Source of the DNA: Candidatus Rhodoferax randersensis | GTDB lineage: Bacteria; Pseudomonadota; Gammaproteobacteria; Burkholderiales; Burkholderiaceae_C | DNA length: 64,000 nucleotides | Direction of reading: 5' to 3' | NCBI GenBank assembly: GCA_016718155.1 | Contig: JADKEH010000015.1 | Coordinates: 119,013 to 183,012 of the forward strand | Shown here: in pieces, positions 53,701-62,689 of the stretch | Layout of the letters: every line of letters starts with the position of its first letter | Numbering within the stretch: position 1 is the first letter of the stretch | The notes under the pieces: model-generated | Told to the model about the DNA's origin: nothing | Databases searched by the model: none | The model's input: only the letters and a program-made list of their open reading frames with translations | Program-made: the position numbers and the translations under genes

Positions 53701-53829
53701 TGGGCAGTTCCAGATCGGGGAACTGCTGCACCTTCATGGCCTTGAGGACATGATGCCGGCCAGCGTCAGCAGCACAAACAGCATGACCGCCGGGATGGGG
53801 TTTTCAATCGACCAGGCAGATACATTCAT
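50729..53829 (-). pseudogene. RND efflux transporter permease, with three frameshifts
   Basis: About 1030 residues in four frame segments. The N-terminus MNVSAWSIENPIPAVMLFVL starts at 53829. A missing base near 53745 shifts it to the segment from KVQQFPDLELPTVTVSASLP to RITRWTLHHR. A second break lies near 52285, a third near 51960. The last part runs to the stop at 50729. Typical HAE-1 features remain: periplasmic porter repeats, LVIGILVDDAIVEVENIERH in TM4, and IGVSTKNSILLVEY later. Every segment is well conserved, so sequencing error is at least as likely as true inactivation. It would form a tripartite pump with the adjacent adaptor and outer membrane factor. Confidence 0.88.
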
Positions 53830-53841
53830 ACCAAATGCTCC

Positions 53842-55041
53842 CTATTTGCTGGCTGCTGAGGCAGGCCGTACCTGAGCTGTAGCACTCTTTGGTGTCGCGG
53901 GTGAGGGGCTTGGCGGCATCGACTACCTTCACCAGATCGCCGTCGCTCAAGAACCCGCCGCCGCTGGCCACCAGCTTGTCCTCTAGCTTGATGCCGGTTT
54001 TGATCTCAATTTGGTCACCCACCACGCGGCCGGTCTGCACCTTGAGCTGGCTGACACGGTTGTCGGCGCCGACGCGCGACACATAGCTGAAGCCGTCGCG
54101 CACCACAACCGCCCGTCTGTGGCACGGTGAGTGCGCCCGAGCTACCCAGCTCAAACTCACCGCGTGCGCACATGCCCGGCTTGGGCGAAGCTGGCCCACG
54201 CTGGCGCCGCTGCGCCTGGCAGGTCCCCAGACCAGGCCGGTGCGCGTGGCTGCATCCACGGTGGGGGCCAGGCTGCGCACTTTGCCCTTCATTTGTGCGC
54301 CGCTGGGGGCGGTGACCAGCACGCTGGTGCCGGTGGTGATGCGGCCCAACTCGGCAGAGGTGAACCTCGCCACGCCACTCCAGACGGTTCTGGCGGATCA
54401 GTTTGAACATCTCGGTGCCAGCACCCACGACCGAGCCACCGGTGGCCATGCGGGGCCGAGATGACGCCGCTGTCGGGTGCCAACAGTTGGGTGTTTTTCA
54501 GGCGCAGCAACTGCGCATCGAGCTGCGCCCTGGGCGGACGCCACACGTGCCTTGCGGTCTGCTCCTGCGTCAGGTACTGGTTGACCTGCTGGGCGCTGAT
54601 GGCGCCACTGCCCTGTACCGCGCGGGCGCGGTCGGCGTTAGCGGCTGCCTCGGCAGCATTGGCCTGGGCCTCTGCCACGGCAGCGCGCGCCAGCGCCACA
54701 TCGGCCTGCACGCTCTCGGCGGCAAAGCTGGCCAACAACTGGCCGCGTTTGACGCTGTCGCCTACTTGGGCGTGCAGCTCGGCCACGCGCAGTCCGTTGG
54801 CCTCAGCGCCGATGCTCGCCCCTCTTGCCAGGCGGCCACGCTGCCATTGGCAGACAACGATGCCGAGGATGCTGTCGCTTGGCCAGCATAGGAGCATACG
54901 GTCAGCGCGGGCTTGCCGTCGCACCGGGTTTGGCGGCGTCTGCTGCATGGCTGCGGCCGACAAAGGGCCAGCGCGGCGAGCGTGATCACGCTGGCGGCGA
55001 TGAGGCCGATGGTGAGAGGTTTAGCCGGAGAGTGTGCGCAT
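53842..55041 (-). pseudogene. RND efflux periplasmic adaptor (HlyD/MFP family), multiple frameshifts
   Basis: Joining frames gives about 400 residues. The start at 55041 is MRTLSG, then KPLTIGLIAASVITLAALAL (membrane anchor). The lipoyl/hairpin part is RVAELHAQVGDSVKRGQLLA and later GSGAISAQQVNQYLTQEQTA. The barrel part contains VRSLAPTVDAATRTGLV and RDGFSYVSRVGADNRVSQLK. The end VASGGGFLSDGDLVKVVD leads to a stop at 53842, 12 bases before the permease start. At least four frame breaks occur (near 55030, 54880, 54380 and 54150). It would link the permease to the outer membrane factor. Confidence 0.8.
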
Positions 55042-55054
55042 AAATGGTCTGGAC

Positions 55055-56210
55055 TTAAGGTTCATGAAGGCCTCTTCTACCTCGCGCACGGCCTGCCGTA
55101 CTTTGCCCTGGTAGCCCATTACCACGGCCAGGTAGTTGGCCTCGGATGACGTGACGGCCGCAGCACGTTGGCCACCGTCGAAGATTGGCAGGCTCACCGC
55201 CAGTGGGCCGAAGGACCAGGTGGTGCCGTTCTGGTTGTCCCCATTGGTGCGCAGGCGCGTGCCAGCAATCGAAGCCGGACAGGCTCAGGCGTGGCAGGCG
55301 CGCTGGGCCCGGCAGCGCCCACCTGGGCACTGGCGACCATCGCATCACGCTCGGCGGCAAACACATCGGGGCGGTGAAATGGTCTGGGCTGGCACGCTTG
55401 CTACTGAAACGGGAGCACCTGCTCAGGTTTGACGAGGGCCTGGGCCAGCTTTCCAGGTTTGGCTCGGAGATGGCGGTCAAGGCGACCAGCGCTTTGGTGT
55501 CCAACTCACAGCGCGCTTTGCTGCGTCACGCGGCTGTTGGCGTCGGCCGCACTGGCGCGAGCCGTAGCACGCCAACTGAGGGGCCAGGAAGCCGGCCTTG
55601 GTGTTGATCTCGGTCAGCCGTGCGGTCTCCTGGCGCGAGGCCGCGTCGCGCTGCGCCAGCGCCGGATTGCCGCGTGCGGGTGGACAGGCTGGCAGTACAG
55701 GTTGGCCACCTCGCGCTCACCGAGACGAAGGCGTCGTGCCACTGGGCCTGGCTGCCCTCCACATTGCAGCCTGGGCGCCTGGCTCACAGCGCGGTTGGCA
55801 CCGACCAAATCGATTTCCCATTGCGCGCAGGCCGGCCTGTTGGGTCGTAGTCAGCGGCAGGCCGGGTTGGCTCACGCCCGGCTGACCGCCCTGGGCACTG
55901 ACGCTTGGGCACCAGCGCCGAATGCGCCGCGCTTGACTGCGCGGGCGGCTCCACACGCGCCAGCGCTTGCGCCACGGTCGGGCTGACCGCCCGGGCAGCG
56001 GCAATCAGCTCCACCAGCAGCGGGTCGCCCTGCCGTTTTGCCACCATTGGGTCATCGACCCCACCGTGCCCTGGTGCGGCAGCGGCCGATGCCATTGCGG
56101 GGGCGCCACCATGTCCACGTGGGCGGGCGGCATGAGACTGGAGCAGGCGGACAGCGCCAGGGCAGCGACCAGGGGCGCCAGTTGAGGAAGGATTGCGGGA
56201 TCATCATCAT
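55055..56210 (-). pseudogene. Outer membrane efflux lipoprotein (NodT/TolC-like), frameshifted and 3' shortened
   Basis: Composite reading: a lipoprotein start MMMIPQSFLNWRP then LVAALALSACSSLMPPAHVD, with the lipobox near LSAC. Then PLLVELIAAARAVSPTVAQA, IDLVGANRAVSQA-type helices, ELDTKALVALTAISEPNLES, and PLAVSLPIFDGG. The end GKVRQAVREVEEAFMNL runs directly into the adaptor gene. About 90-100 residues of the usual C-terminal coiled hairpin seem to be missing. Many indels break the frame. Start at 56210 overlaps the tetR stop. Confidence 0.75.
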
Positions 56211-56958
56211 GTTGGCGTTTTTTCGTTTGGAGCGTCGTGGCAGGGACGGGGGATGAACAGCGGCTTTTGTGGATGGGGCGGATCGGGTCTTCTGTTGGGC
56301 TGCGGGCTTGTTGGGGCGCGCGACGCAGCTTCGGCAGCAGTGAGGGCCATGGGCGTAGATCCACCAGCCGGTCGCAGTAGGCATCCAGCGCGGTCTGGGA
56401 GGCGATCAGCGCGGGGCGCACGGCGTTGGTGACGTCGGTACAGATGTGCAGCATCACGCCCAGGCCGCTGATGGCCATGGCCAGCCGATGGATGTCGTCG
56501 TCGGGCTGCCGAAGCCCCAAGTGACGACACAGCGCCGAGACCCAGTGCATGGTGGGATGGCTTGATGTTGCATTCCAACTCCTGTTGCCAGATGCCGGTA
56601 GAGGCTCCAGCATTTCACGAAAGTGCAGCTTCATGCATTGCTGGATCAAGTCGCCCCTGCTTGAGGCTCCACAAAACTGCGCATCAGGTTGCGCAGCGCC
56701 CACTCCAAGGGTTGGGTCGCGTCGTCTATCAATTCGGGTGCCACGCCGGGATTGCTACGCGGGTCGGTGAACACCGCCTGGCACGAAGCCGGCCTTGTCA
56801 CGAAAGTAGTAGCTGATGGAGGCGATGTTGACCTGCGCCGCCGAGGCAATCTCGCGCGTGGAGGTCTTTGAATACCCCTTTTCGGCAAACGGTTCCAACG
56901 CCGCGTCGAGCAGGCGGTTGCGGGCCTCGACACCATCGCTGCGCAGGGTCTTCGCCAC
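56207..56958 (-). pseudogene. TetR family regulator of the efflux operon, frameshifted
   Basis: Composite about 230-250 residues. The helix-turn-helix is clear: VEARNRLLDAAL...FAEKGYSKT then STREIASAAQVNIASISYYF. The C-terminal ligand domain appears across three frames: NPGVAPELIDDATQPLEWAL, DLIQQCMKLHFREMLEP, and LRQPDDDIHRLAMAISGLGV. This resembles the CerR-like TetR group (DUF1956-type C-terminus). It is first in the operon with the efflux genes, and a perfect palindrome lies 55 bases upstream, so autorepression and control of the pump are likely. Confidence 0.82.
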
Positions 56959-57012
56959 GGGAGGGCAAGAGGAAAAGTGGCCTCGGACATGGGCCGCGAT
57001 TCTAGCCTGGTC

Positions 57013-57030
57013 AAATCAAACGTTTGATTT
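57013..57030. promoter_or_regulatory. Perfect 18-base palindrome, likely TetR operator
   Basis: AAATCAAACGTTTGATTT is a perfect inverted repeat lying 55-72 bases before the tetR start, in the promoter position of the tetR/efflux operon. It is AT-rich in a GC-rich region. A TetR dimer site is the natural reading. Confidence 0.65.
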
Positions 57031-57170
57031 AACTAGCCCCTGCCGAAGGTGGGGTTTTGTTACCAAGCCGTTACGGCAGGGCCGTGTGGAGGTGCCCTGC
57101 TGGCCTCCATCAAAGAGTTGCGTGAGCGCGTTTCAGCAAGTCGTCCAGAGACGCTGGCACCCGTTCAAAC

Positions 57171-58008
57171 TCAGGCATCAAGTGCCCCAGGGTTTTTGAG
57201 CGACTTTTTGTCTTCAGAGGTCAACCGACGCTCTACTTTCTTGACATCTTCCGCAGCTGGCAGGCTCTCAGGCCGAATACCCACCGCGGCTCAGCAAATT
57301 GGCCCGGTGACGCTTGCTTACCCGCATCGTTGTTGGTGATGTACTCTGTGGAAATAATAGCCGCTCAGTGCCCAACTGGTGCGCGCGGGTGTTGAAGATG
57401 AGGATTTCGGTGGCGAAGTCTTTGGCTTTGAGAATGATGGTACAGGGCAAAGTCGGCCAGCGGGTGGTTGTCCGGCGTTCGGGTCAGCTTCATGGCCTGA
57501 GTGGATTCTCCAAACAGTGCTGGTCGCCTTTAACACTGAATGAGGGCAAGTCCTGGTTTTCCACCAGTGGTCTCGAAGATGACTTGTGGGAGTTCCTTTT
57601 CGGTTTCAGTCAGCTTTTTCAGGACGACACGCTCGGCATCGGCGGGCGCTGCTCAATCAGCTCGGCCTTGCAGGATTGGACCCGAAGTAGGTCTGAGCGA
57701 AAACGATTTCCTGCTTGCGTGGGTCGCCGTTTTGGGCGATCGGGTAACAGGCGTAGCGTGTGAGCATGATGTCGTCAATATCCGCTGGCTGCCAGAGCCC
57801 AGATCGACCATTTTGTTGGCGTCAACAAAATGGTCTGAGATCAGGATGTCAGACACTTCACAAGCGGTTTTTCCCTTGTTGATGACCGTTAATTGCGCCA
57901 TTCAGAATAGCCCAACAGGTGCTGAATATCGTGCCAGCCAAAATTCCAACACCGTTATCGGCCCGCTGTGCCAAGCCCTCAGAAGGTTCTGGTGAGCCAG
58001 TTAGCAAG
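57171..58008 (-). pseudogene. dinD: DNA damage-inducible protein D (DinD)-like, heavily frameshifted
   Basis: Fragments in order along the minus strand match the DinD family as I know it: GVEFWLARY, then INKGKTACEVSDILISDHFV, DANKMVDLGSGSQR, RKQEIVFAQTYFGSN, KAELIEQR, ILKAKDFATEILIFNTRAHQ, and the end LPAAEDVKKVERRLTSEDKK then SLKNPGALDA with a stop at 57171. The frame changes about every 60-120 bases. The start near 58008 is uncertain. In E. coli DinD is SOS-induced and inhibits RecA filament function; a LexA box was not seen here. Confidence 0.7.
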
Positions 58009-58037
58009 TTCCGGTTTTCACGGGGCTAGCCCTTCTA

Positions 58038-58180
58038 TCAACCTGTTGAAATTAGAACAATCGTTGCCTTGAAATCAGCCTTAATCTGAAACACCTCCGT
58101 AGACCCGGCATTAGACCAGCGGCCATATCTGTCAAAAGACTTTTGTCGGCGTCGACCGAACTCACATTGCGGATGACCAT
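58038..58180 (-). CDS. Possible small protein upstream of dinD, one frameshift
   Basis: MVIRNVSSVDADKSLLTDMA begins at 58180. After one indel it continues AGSTEVFQIKADFKATIVLI to a stop at 58038, giving about 48 residues. The sequence looks protein-like but I do not recognise it. The surrounding sequence quality is poor. Confidence 0.3.
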
Positions 58181-58199
58181 GTTCGCTGCCTCCCCTTGA

Positions 58200-59460
58200 T
58201 GTGGCAGCATCTTAGGCGAACTGGGTGCCCGTCCGGCCCGGTTTTGCAAGTTCGCGTCACCCGTTCGTTCTATCCGGGGCGGGAAATTGGTTCCCGCTCC
58301 ACGGAAACCAGACCCGCGCTGGTATCCAAACAATTGGCGGGCAGCCCGACGGCGCGAAGGACGCCAGCAACGCCCCCCATCGCTTACGGCGCCTCCAGCG
58401 AGGGGTTGCCGCAATGCAGCGGGGATTGATCGACTTGGACTACCCGATGCCGGGTTCTACCGCCGGCAATCGCGAAACCTGACGGCATCTACGGCCCCGA
58501 AACGGGCAAGGTGCTCAAGCAGTTCCAGCGTGACAACAGCAACCGGTTGGTTAGCGGCGGCGTTGCGGACCGCACTTGACTTTTAGGGGCGTATGGATGA
58601 TTGCTGCTGGTGACCCAGGCCAATTACAGCGCGGTCGCCGAGAACGCGGCCTCGCCCGGCAGTTGGCGGGGCCCGGCGGTTCACGACTCGCCACCACGGC
58701 TCAAGAGCGCCTGGCCCGACGCCCCAGGAGACCATCATGGTCGGTATTGATGCTGGCGCAACAAGCGACTTTGACAGCCAGAAGGCCGGGCTGACGCCGG
58801 GTGGCGTTTGAGCCCTTCACCAATAAACAGGCGGTGTTTCACCTCACCCAGGGCTACACACACCGCGTGACGCCGAGACCATCAAGCGCCTGGGTACCAG
58901 TTTCAGCACCTGGCCAGGAAAAGGCCAGGCACTGCGGGTGACGAGAGATGGGCTTCTTGCCAAACCACAACAAGTCGAAACCGTGCAGTTCTTCTACGCC
59001 GGGGAGAAGCGCAGTCCACGGCGGCATGTCGGTCGACGTTGGGCCCACGTGTTGCCCCAAGACCACTCTCTGGACAGCGAGGACCATCTGGGCCTGGACC
59101 TCGATCGATCGGTCGCCAGCCAATGGCATTTGGAAGGCGAAAACCCGGCGACCTCCCGCCTTCGTTGCCCGCTACGGTTGGGCGACGTTCAAATCAAGCC
59201 CAATTTCTTGTTTCATGTAAGGTTGATCGGCGGCTTACGTCGGTGGTGGCGTTTCGCGCCTGGGAAAGGAGTTCATTCCACTGCGTTGGTTCAAGTGGTC
59301 AATCAGCCACAACGTCATGATTCGCTGGGTCGGCGGAAAACCCGTCATGCGCAGCAATACTTCCCCTCCACCTCGTTTGGCGACGTGAAAGTCGGTCCGG
59401 TAGACACAGACGCAGTGCGAAACATCATCAAGAACCGGGCAAGCCCTTTGGCAATTTTGT
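58200..59460 (+). pseudogene. Unidentified coding region with a peptidoglycan-binding domain, heavily frameshifted
   Basis: At 58425-58580 two frames together give LIDLDYPMPGST and GIYGPETGKVLKQFQRD, a PG_binding_1-type repeat. Coding-like stretches on the plus strand follow: FEPFTNKQAVFHLTQGYT (near 58810) and VETVQFFYAGEK (near 58980). GKEFIPL and HNVMIRWVGGKPVMRS lie near 59270-59360, and QAIQGVSYRAIWR (near 59470) follows. I cannot name the protein. One long secreted or cell-wall-directed protein, or two genes, are both possible. Confidence 0.4.
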
Positions 59461-59593
59461 GACGCGCAAGCGATCCAGGGCGTTAGTTACCGGGCGATCT
59501 GGCGGGCCGCACCGCCAATGCGGAGTGGTTCGTCAACTTGCTCGACCGACTTCTGGACCTGATCCGCAAGCCGGGCTGCTGGCGGCGGTCCGG

Positions 59594-60149
59594 TTGAAAG
59601 TATCGCCCTGCGTCTTCCGCAAAACTCTAGCTTACCTCTTAACGGTTGCCGTGCTGGCCGCCTGTGCCACCACCGACGCACCGCTCCCGCCCAGTATGCC
59701 AGGCGTCTGAGGGGGTGGTGCCGGGCCACACCACAAGGCCAATACGCGGTTGCGGATGCGACCATCACCCCACAGGGCGATCTCAATTTAGTGCGTGCCC
59801 AGATTCCGGCGGTGCTGGCGAGGCCAAAAGGCGCTTACCTGATCGCTGAAGGCCGGTTGCGAGTGTTTGCGGCCAATATGCAGGCGCTGGACGAAGCCGC
59901 TGGCCCCGATCTGGACGCCCCTCGCCTCTTGGCGACCAAAGCAGGCGCTTGAGCGCGGTGCCGACGCGATGGGCAACGCGGCGGTGGACACCCACCGAAG
60001 CGCCGCCGAGGGGTGATCCCGTTTCGGGGCTGGGTGCTTTCTCAAGCTCACTGGTGCCGAGCTACTCGCGCGAAGTTGCGGCGACCACCGCGGCACCGCA
60101 CGGTGCGCCGGGCGTTTCTCAAGGTCTGGGTCAGACGCAGGGGCTGTGA
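59594..60149 (+). pseudogene. Putative lipoprotein, hypothetical, frameshifted
   Basis: The signal FRKTLAYLLTVAVLAAC ends in a lipobox with Cys. Across later frames the reading is TITPQGDLNLVRAQIPAVLA, AANMQALDEAAGPDLDAP, GADAMGNAAVDT, SAAEG, FRGW and KLTGAE, ending near 60149. The family is not named by me. It ends next to the converging DUF3047 gene. A TTG at 59594 is the assumed start. Confidence 0.5.
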
Positions 60150-60209
60150 AGCGCCGTGCCGCGCCGCGTCGACCGTCCTGAAGTTACACACAGAATTGGG
60201 CGACGCGGG

Positions 60210-60982
60210 CGTGGCGTCGCACGGGTTTAGCGCGATGTCTCCGAAGTAGGACAGGCCGCTGCTCTTGAAGTGTCGGAGTCACGCCTGCACCGCAATACCG
60301 ATTACTTCGGGCACCTCGCCGCGCCATTCGTCGAGGCGCGTTTGAAATCAGCGGCCAGGTCCGACACGACTCGCTCACCACTGCCCAAGCCGATCCCTAC
60401 CCACTCTGGCAACACGATCATGCGGATGCGGCTACTCCCAAAGCGTTGACCAGTTCGGTGCCGACGGCCAACGAGATTTTGTCGTACGTAGCTTACAGCG
60501 ATTCGGTGGACACCAGCTCGCCGACCGGGCTGCTAGCCAGGCTCAGGCGCAGGCGCTCGCTCCAGCGGCAGCTTATCTTTGGGGTGCGAAGACGACGGCG
60601 CAGCGGCGCCGTCGTCGCCGTTCTTCACTCGCAGGTCAGCGTCGGTCACCGGGTGGTCAACCGCCACTGCCAGATCAGCGTGGCGCTGTCGCTAGGCCGA
60701 ATGTGCGTGTCGTGCCCAGTTACCCGTGGAATGCTCGGTTTCGACCTTTAAGAACGCGGCGCCTTCCCATCTCGAATGGTGTACTGGGTGCTTGGCCCAT
60801 CAGCAAGGTGGCAAAGCGCCAGGGCTCCAGGTGAGCCCCGGCGCCGCCTGACGGAAAACAGCGCCCGACAATCTTGTCGGCTTCAGGCTGGTCAGGGGCA
60901 GACCGGGGTGGCCAAGCTACCATCCACGCTCGCCAGGAGGCGAGCGGCGGTGACGCGTGAAGGCTGTGTCAGGATACGCATA
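60210..60982 (-). pseudogene. DUF3047 domain protein, heavily frameshifted
   Basis: Frames join to give: a start MRILTQPSRVTAARLLAS, then LEPWRFATLLMGQAPSTPF, RRRVLK, LAVAVDHPVTDADLRVKNGD, SPVGELVSTE, SDLAADFK and the end SDTSRAAALSYFGDIAL. The alternation of a W-Q-W-R strand, D-A-D-L-R-V and the final S-D-T-S/FGDI segment fits DUF3047 proteins, which are secreted and of unknown role. The gene lies about 105 bases after the glutamine-synthetase-like gene on the same strand. Confidence 0.55.
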
Positions 60983-61087
60983 GGCGTATGATGGCTCATG
61001 GATGGACACTTTACCTGGCTGCCCGGCGCGGCCTGGCAAGTGCGCCGTCCAGAAAGGTCACGCTCTGTGCCACTTGCTGTGGTCGCA

Positions 61088-62424
61088 TCAAACCGGCGGC
61101 AACAGAAAGCGCCACTCCCAGGCGCTGATTTCGCTCAGATGGCTTAAATACTCCACTGCTTTGACGGCGGGGTGTAGCCCGTTACGAATGCGTCACCTGC
61201 AGGCGCCGGCTCCGATACGCTGCGGGCCATCTGCTGCTGCGCCGGACAGGAAACCGCGTGCCAGAGCGTGAGCTTCGTCGTAGGCGCTGGCCCGCTACTA
61301 GACCGGGGTTCAGTCGCGTCAAGGCCTCGTCCATGTAAGCGGAGCCGGCCGCCAGTAACGCGTGGCAATGGCCGGGTAGGGTTAGCGTCCGCCGGCAATA
61401 CGGTTTCTACCCGCCTCGCAGCTGGGCTGCTCACTGGAATACGGAAACCGGTGGTGCGGTTGTCGTAGCCCCAGTGCAGGTTACCGGGCCTGCTTGCCAC
61501 TGACGAAGCGCCGGAAAGAGTTGACGGGGTGCAAACACCAGCATCAAGTCAGACCTGGGTTTGCAAACCGGCGATAAATGGCGAAAACTCGGGGTCTCGC
61601 GCCGTCCTCCAGGCTGAAGATGTTGCGCCCACTGGTGTTCACCACACTCTGGTGCAGGTGCATCGAGCTGCCGCCTCGCCGGCAATCGGCTTGGCCATAA
61701 AAACGGCATTCAGGCTGTGCTTGAGTGCAATTTCCTTCGCCGCGTACTTGAACAGGAAGGCCTGATCCGCAACTGCCACCGGGTCACCATGCATCAAGTT
61801 GATCTCGAACTGTGTCAAACCCACTTCATGAATCCAGGTGTGAGCGCGCACCCAAACTGTCCAGCGCACCGCGAAAGCATCCCAGAACGGTGCCAGTTCA
61901 TTGAGAATGTTCAGGCTGAAGGCCGACTGGCCGACCTCGGCGCGGCCGCCCCGCGCCGCCGGCGCCCGCAGCGGTTGATTGGGGTCCGCTGTTCGGCGAC
62001 GTCAAGTAGAACTCGATCTCCGGCGCCACCACCGGTGTTAGCCCTGCGCGGTGACAGCGCTGCAACCCATCTTGAGCACGCAGGCGTGGCAAAACACAGG
62101 GCTCGCCATTGAGGTCCACGCAGTCATGAATGGCGACCGCGCGCGGCACGCTGGACCAGGGACGAGTTTCAGCGTGCTGAATAGTCAGGCACTAGCCGGA
62201 CATCCGGGTCGGCGTCCGGAAGATCGGATCGTAGGAGTAGTCCCCTGTCACGGCCTGCATCGGGATGGCCTGGGCAATGCGCAACTCCGCGCCGGCCGCA
62301 AAGGCGCTGACCGGCATCAACTTACTGCGCGGTTAGCCGGTTATCGCAGGGAAGATGCACTCGACGTCGCGCACGCCAACTGCTGGAAGAAGGCGGTGAG
62401 CTGGTTGGTGTTGGTTCGGGTCAT
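61088..62424 (-). pseudogene. Glutamine synthetase family protein (gamma-glutamylpolyamine synthetase-like), heavily frameshifted
   Basis: The span of about 445 codons fits the family. In order: NTNQLTAFFQQL, IPMQAV, DPDVRLVPDYS, AVAIHDCVDLNGEPCVLPRL, TPVVAPEIEFYLTSP (metal site), IHEVGLTQFEINLMHGDPVA, DQAFLFKYAAKEIALKHSLN, AVFMAKPIAGEAAA, NLHWGYDNRTTGFRIP (ATP/glutamate site) and the end VKAVEYLSHLSEISAWEWRF with a stop at 61088. This set suits PuuA-like ligases that join glutamate to amines more than true GlnA. No puu genes are visible nearby. Frames break every 50-150 bases. Confidence 0.72.
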
Positions 62425-62689
62425 ATCGGTGAGGTGCGAGAAGACAAGGGGCGGTGTTGTGGCGTAGCATTGCGCGGTCACCGCGATGGTTATCAGTTTT
62501 ATTAGAGTTTCCCCGAAGTCGATGTGGTTCCCGGTGAGATACCCGATGACGGCCGGCGAAGCAATGGACATCGCACTACGCTTTACCGGGGGATATTCTT
62601 TACGAATCAATGTGCCGCCAATTGTGGAACGAAACTTGCTGTGGATGCTGCCCTAACCGGTGCTGAAGATAAACCCTCATTTGGAGAAG

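Noticed and set aside
57031..57170. A small plus-strand gene after the TetR operator
   Set aside because: The possible frame has no ribosome site or motif and runs on antisense to the end of dinD.
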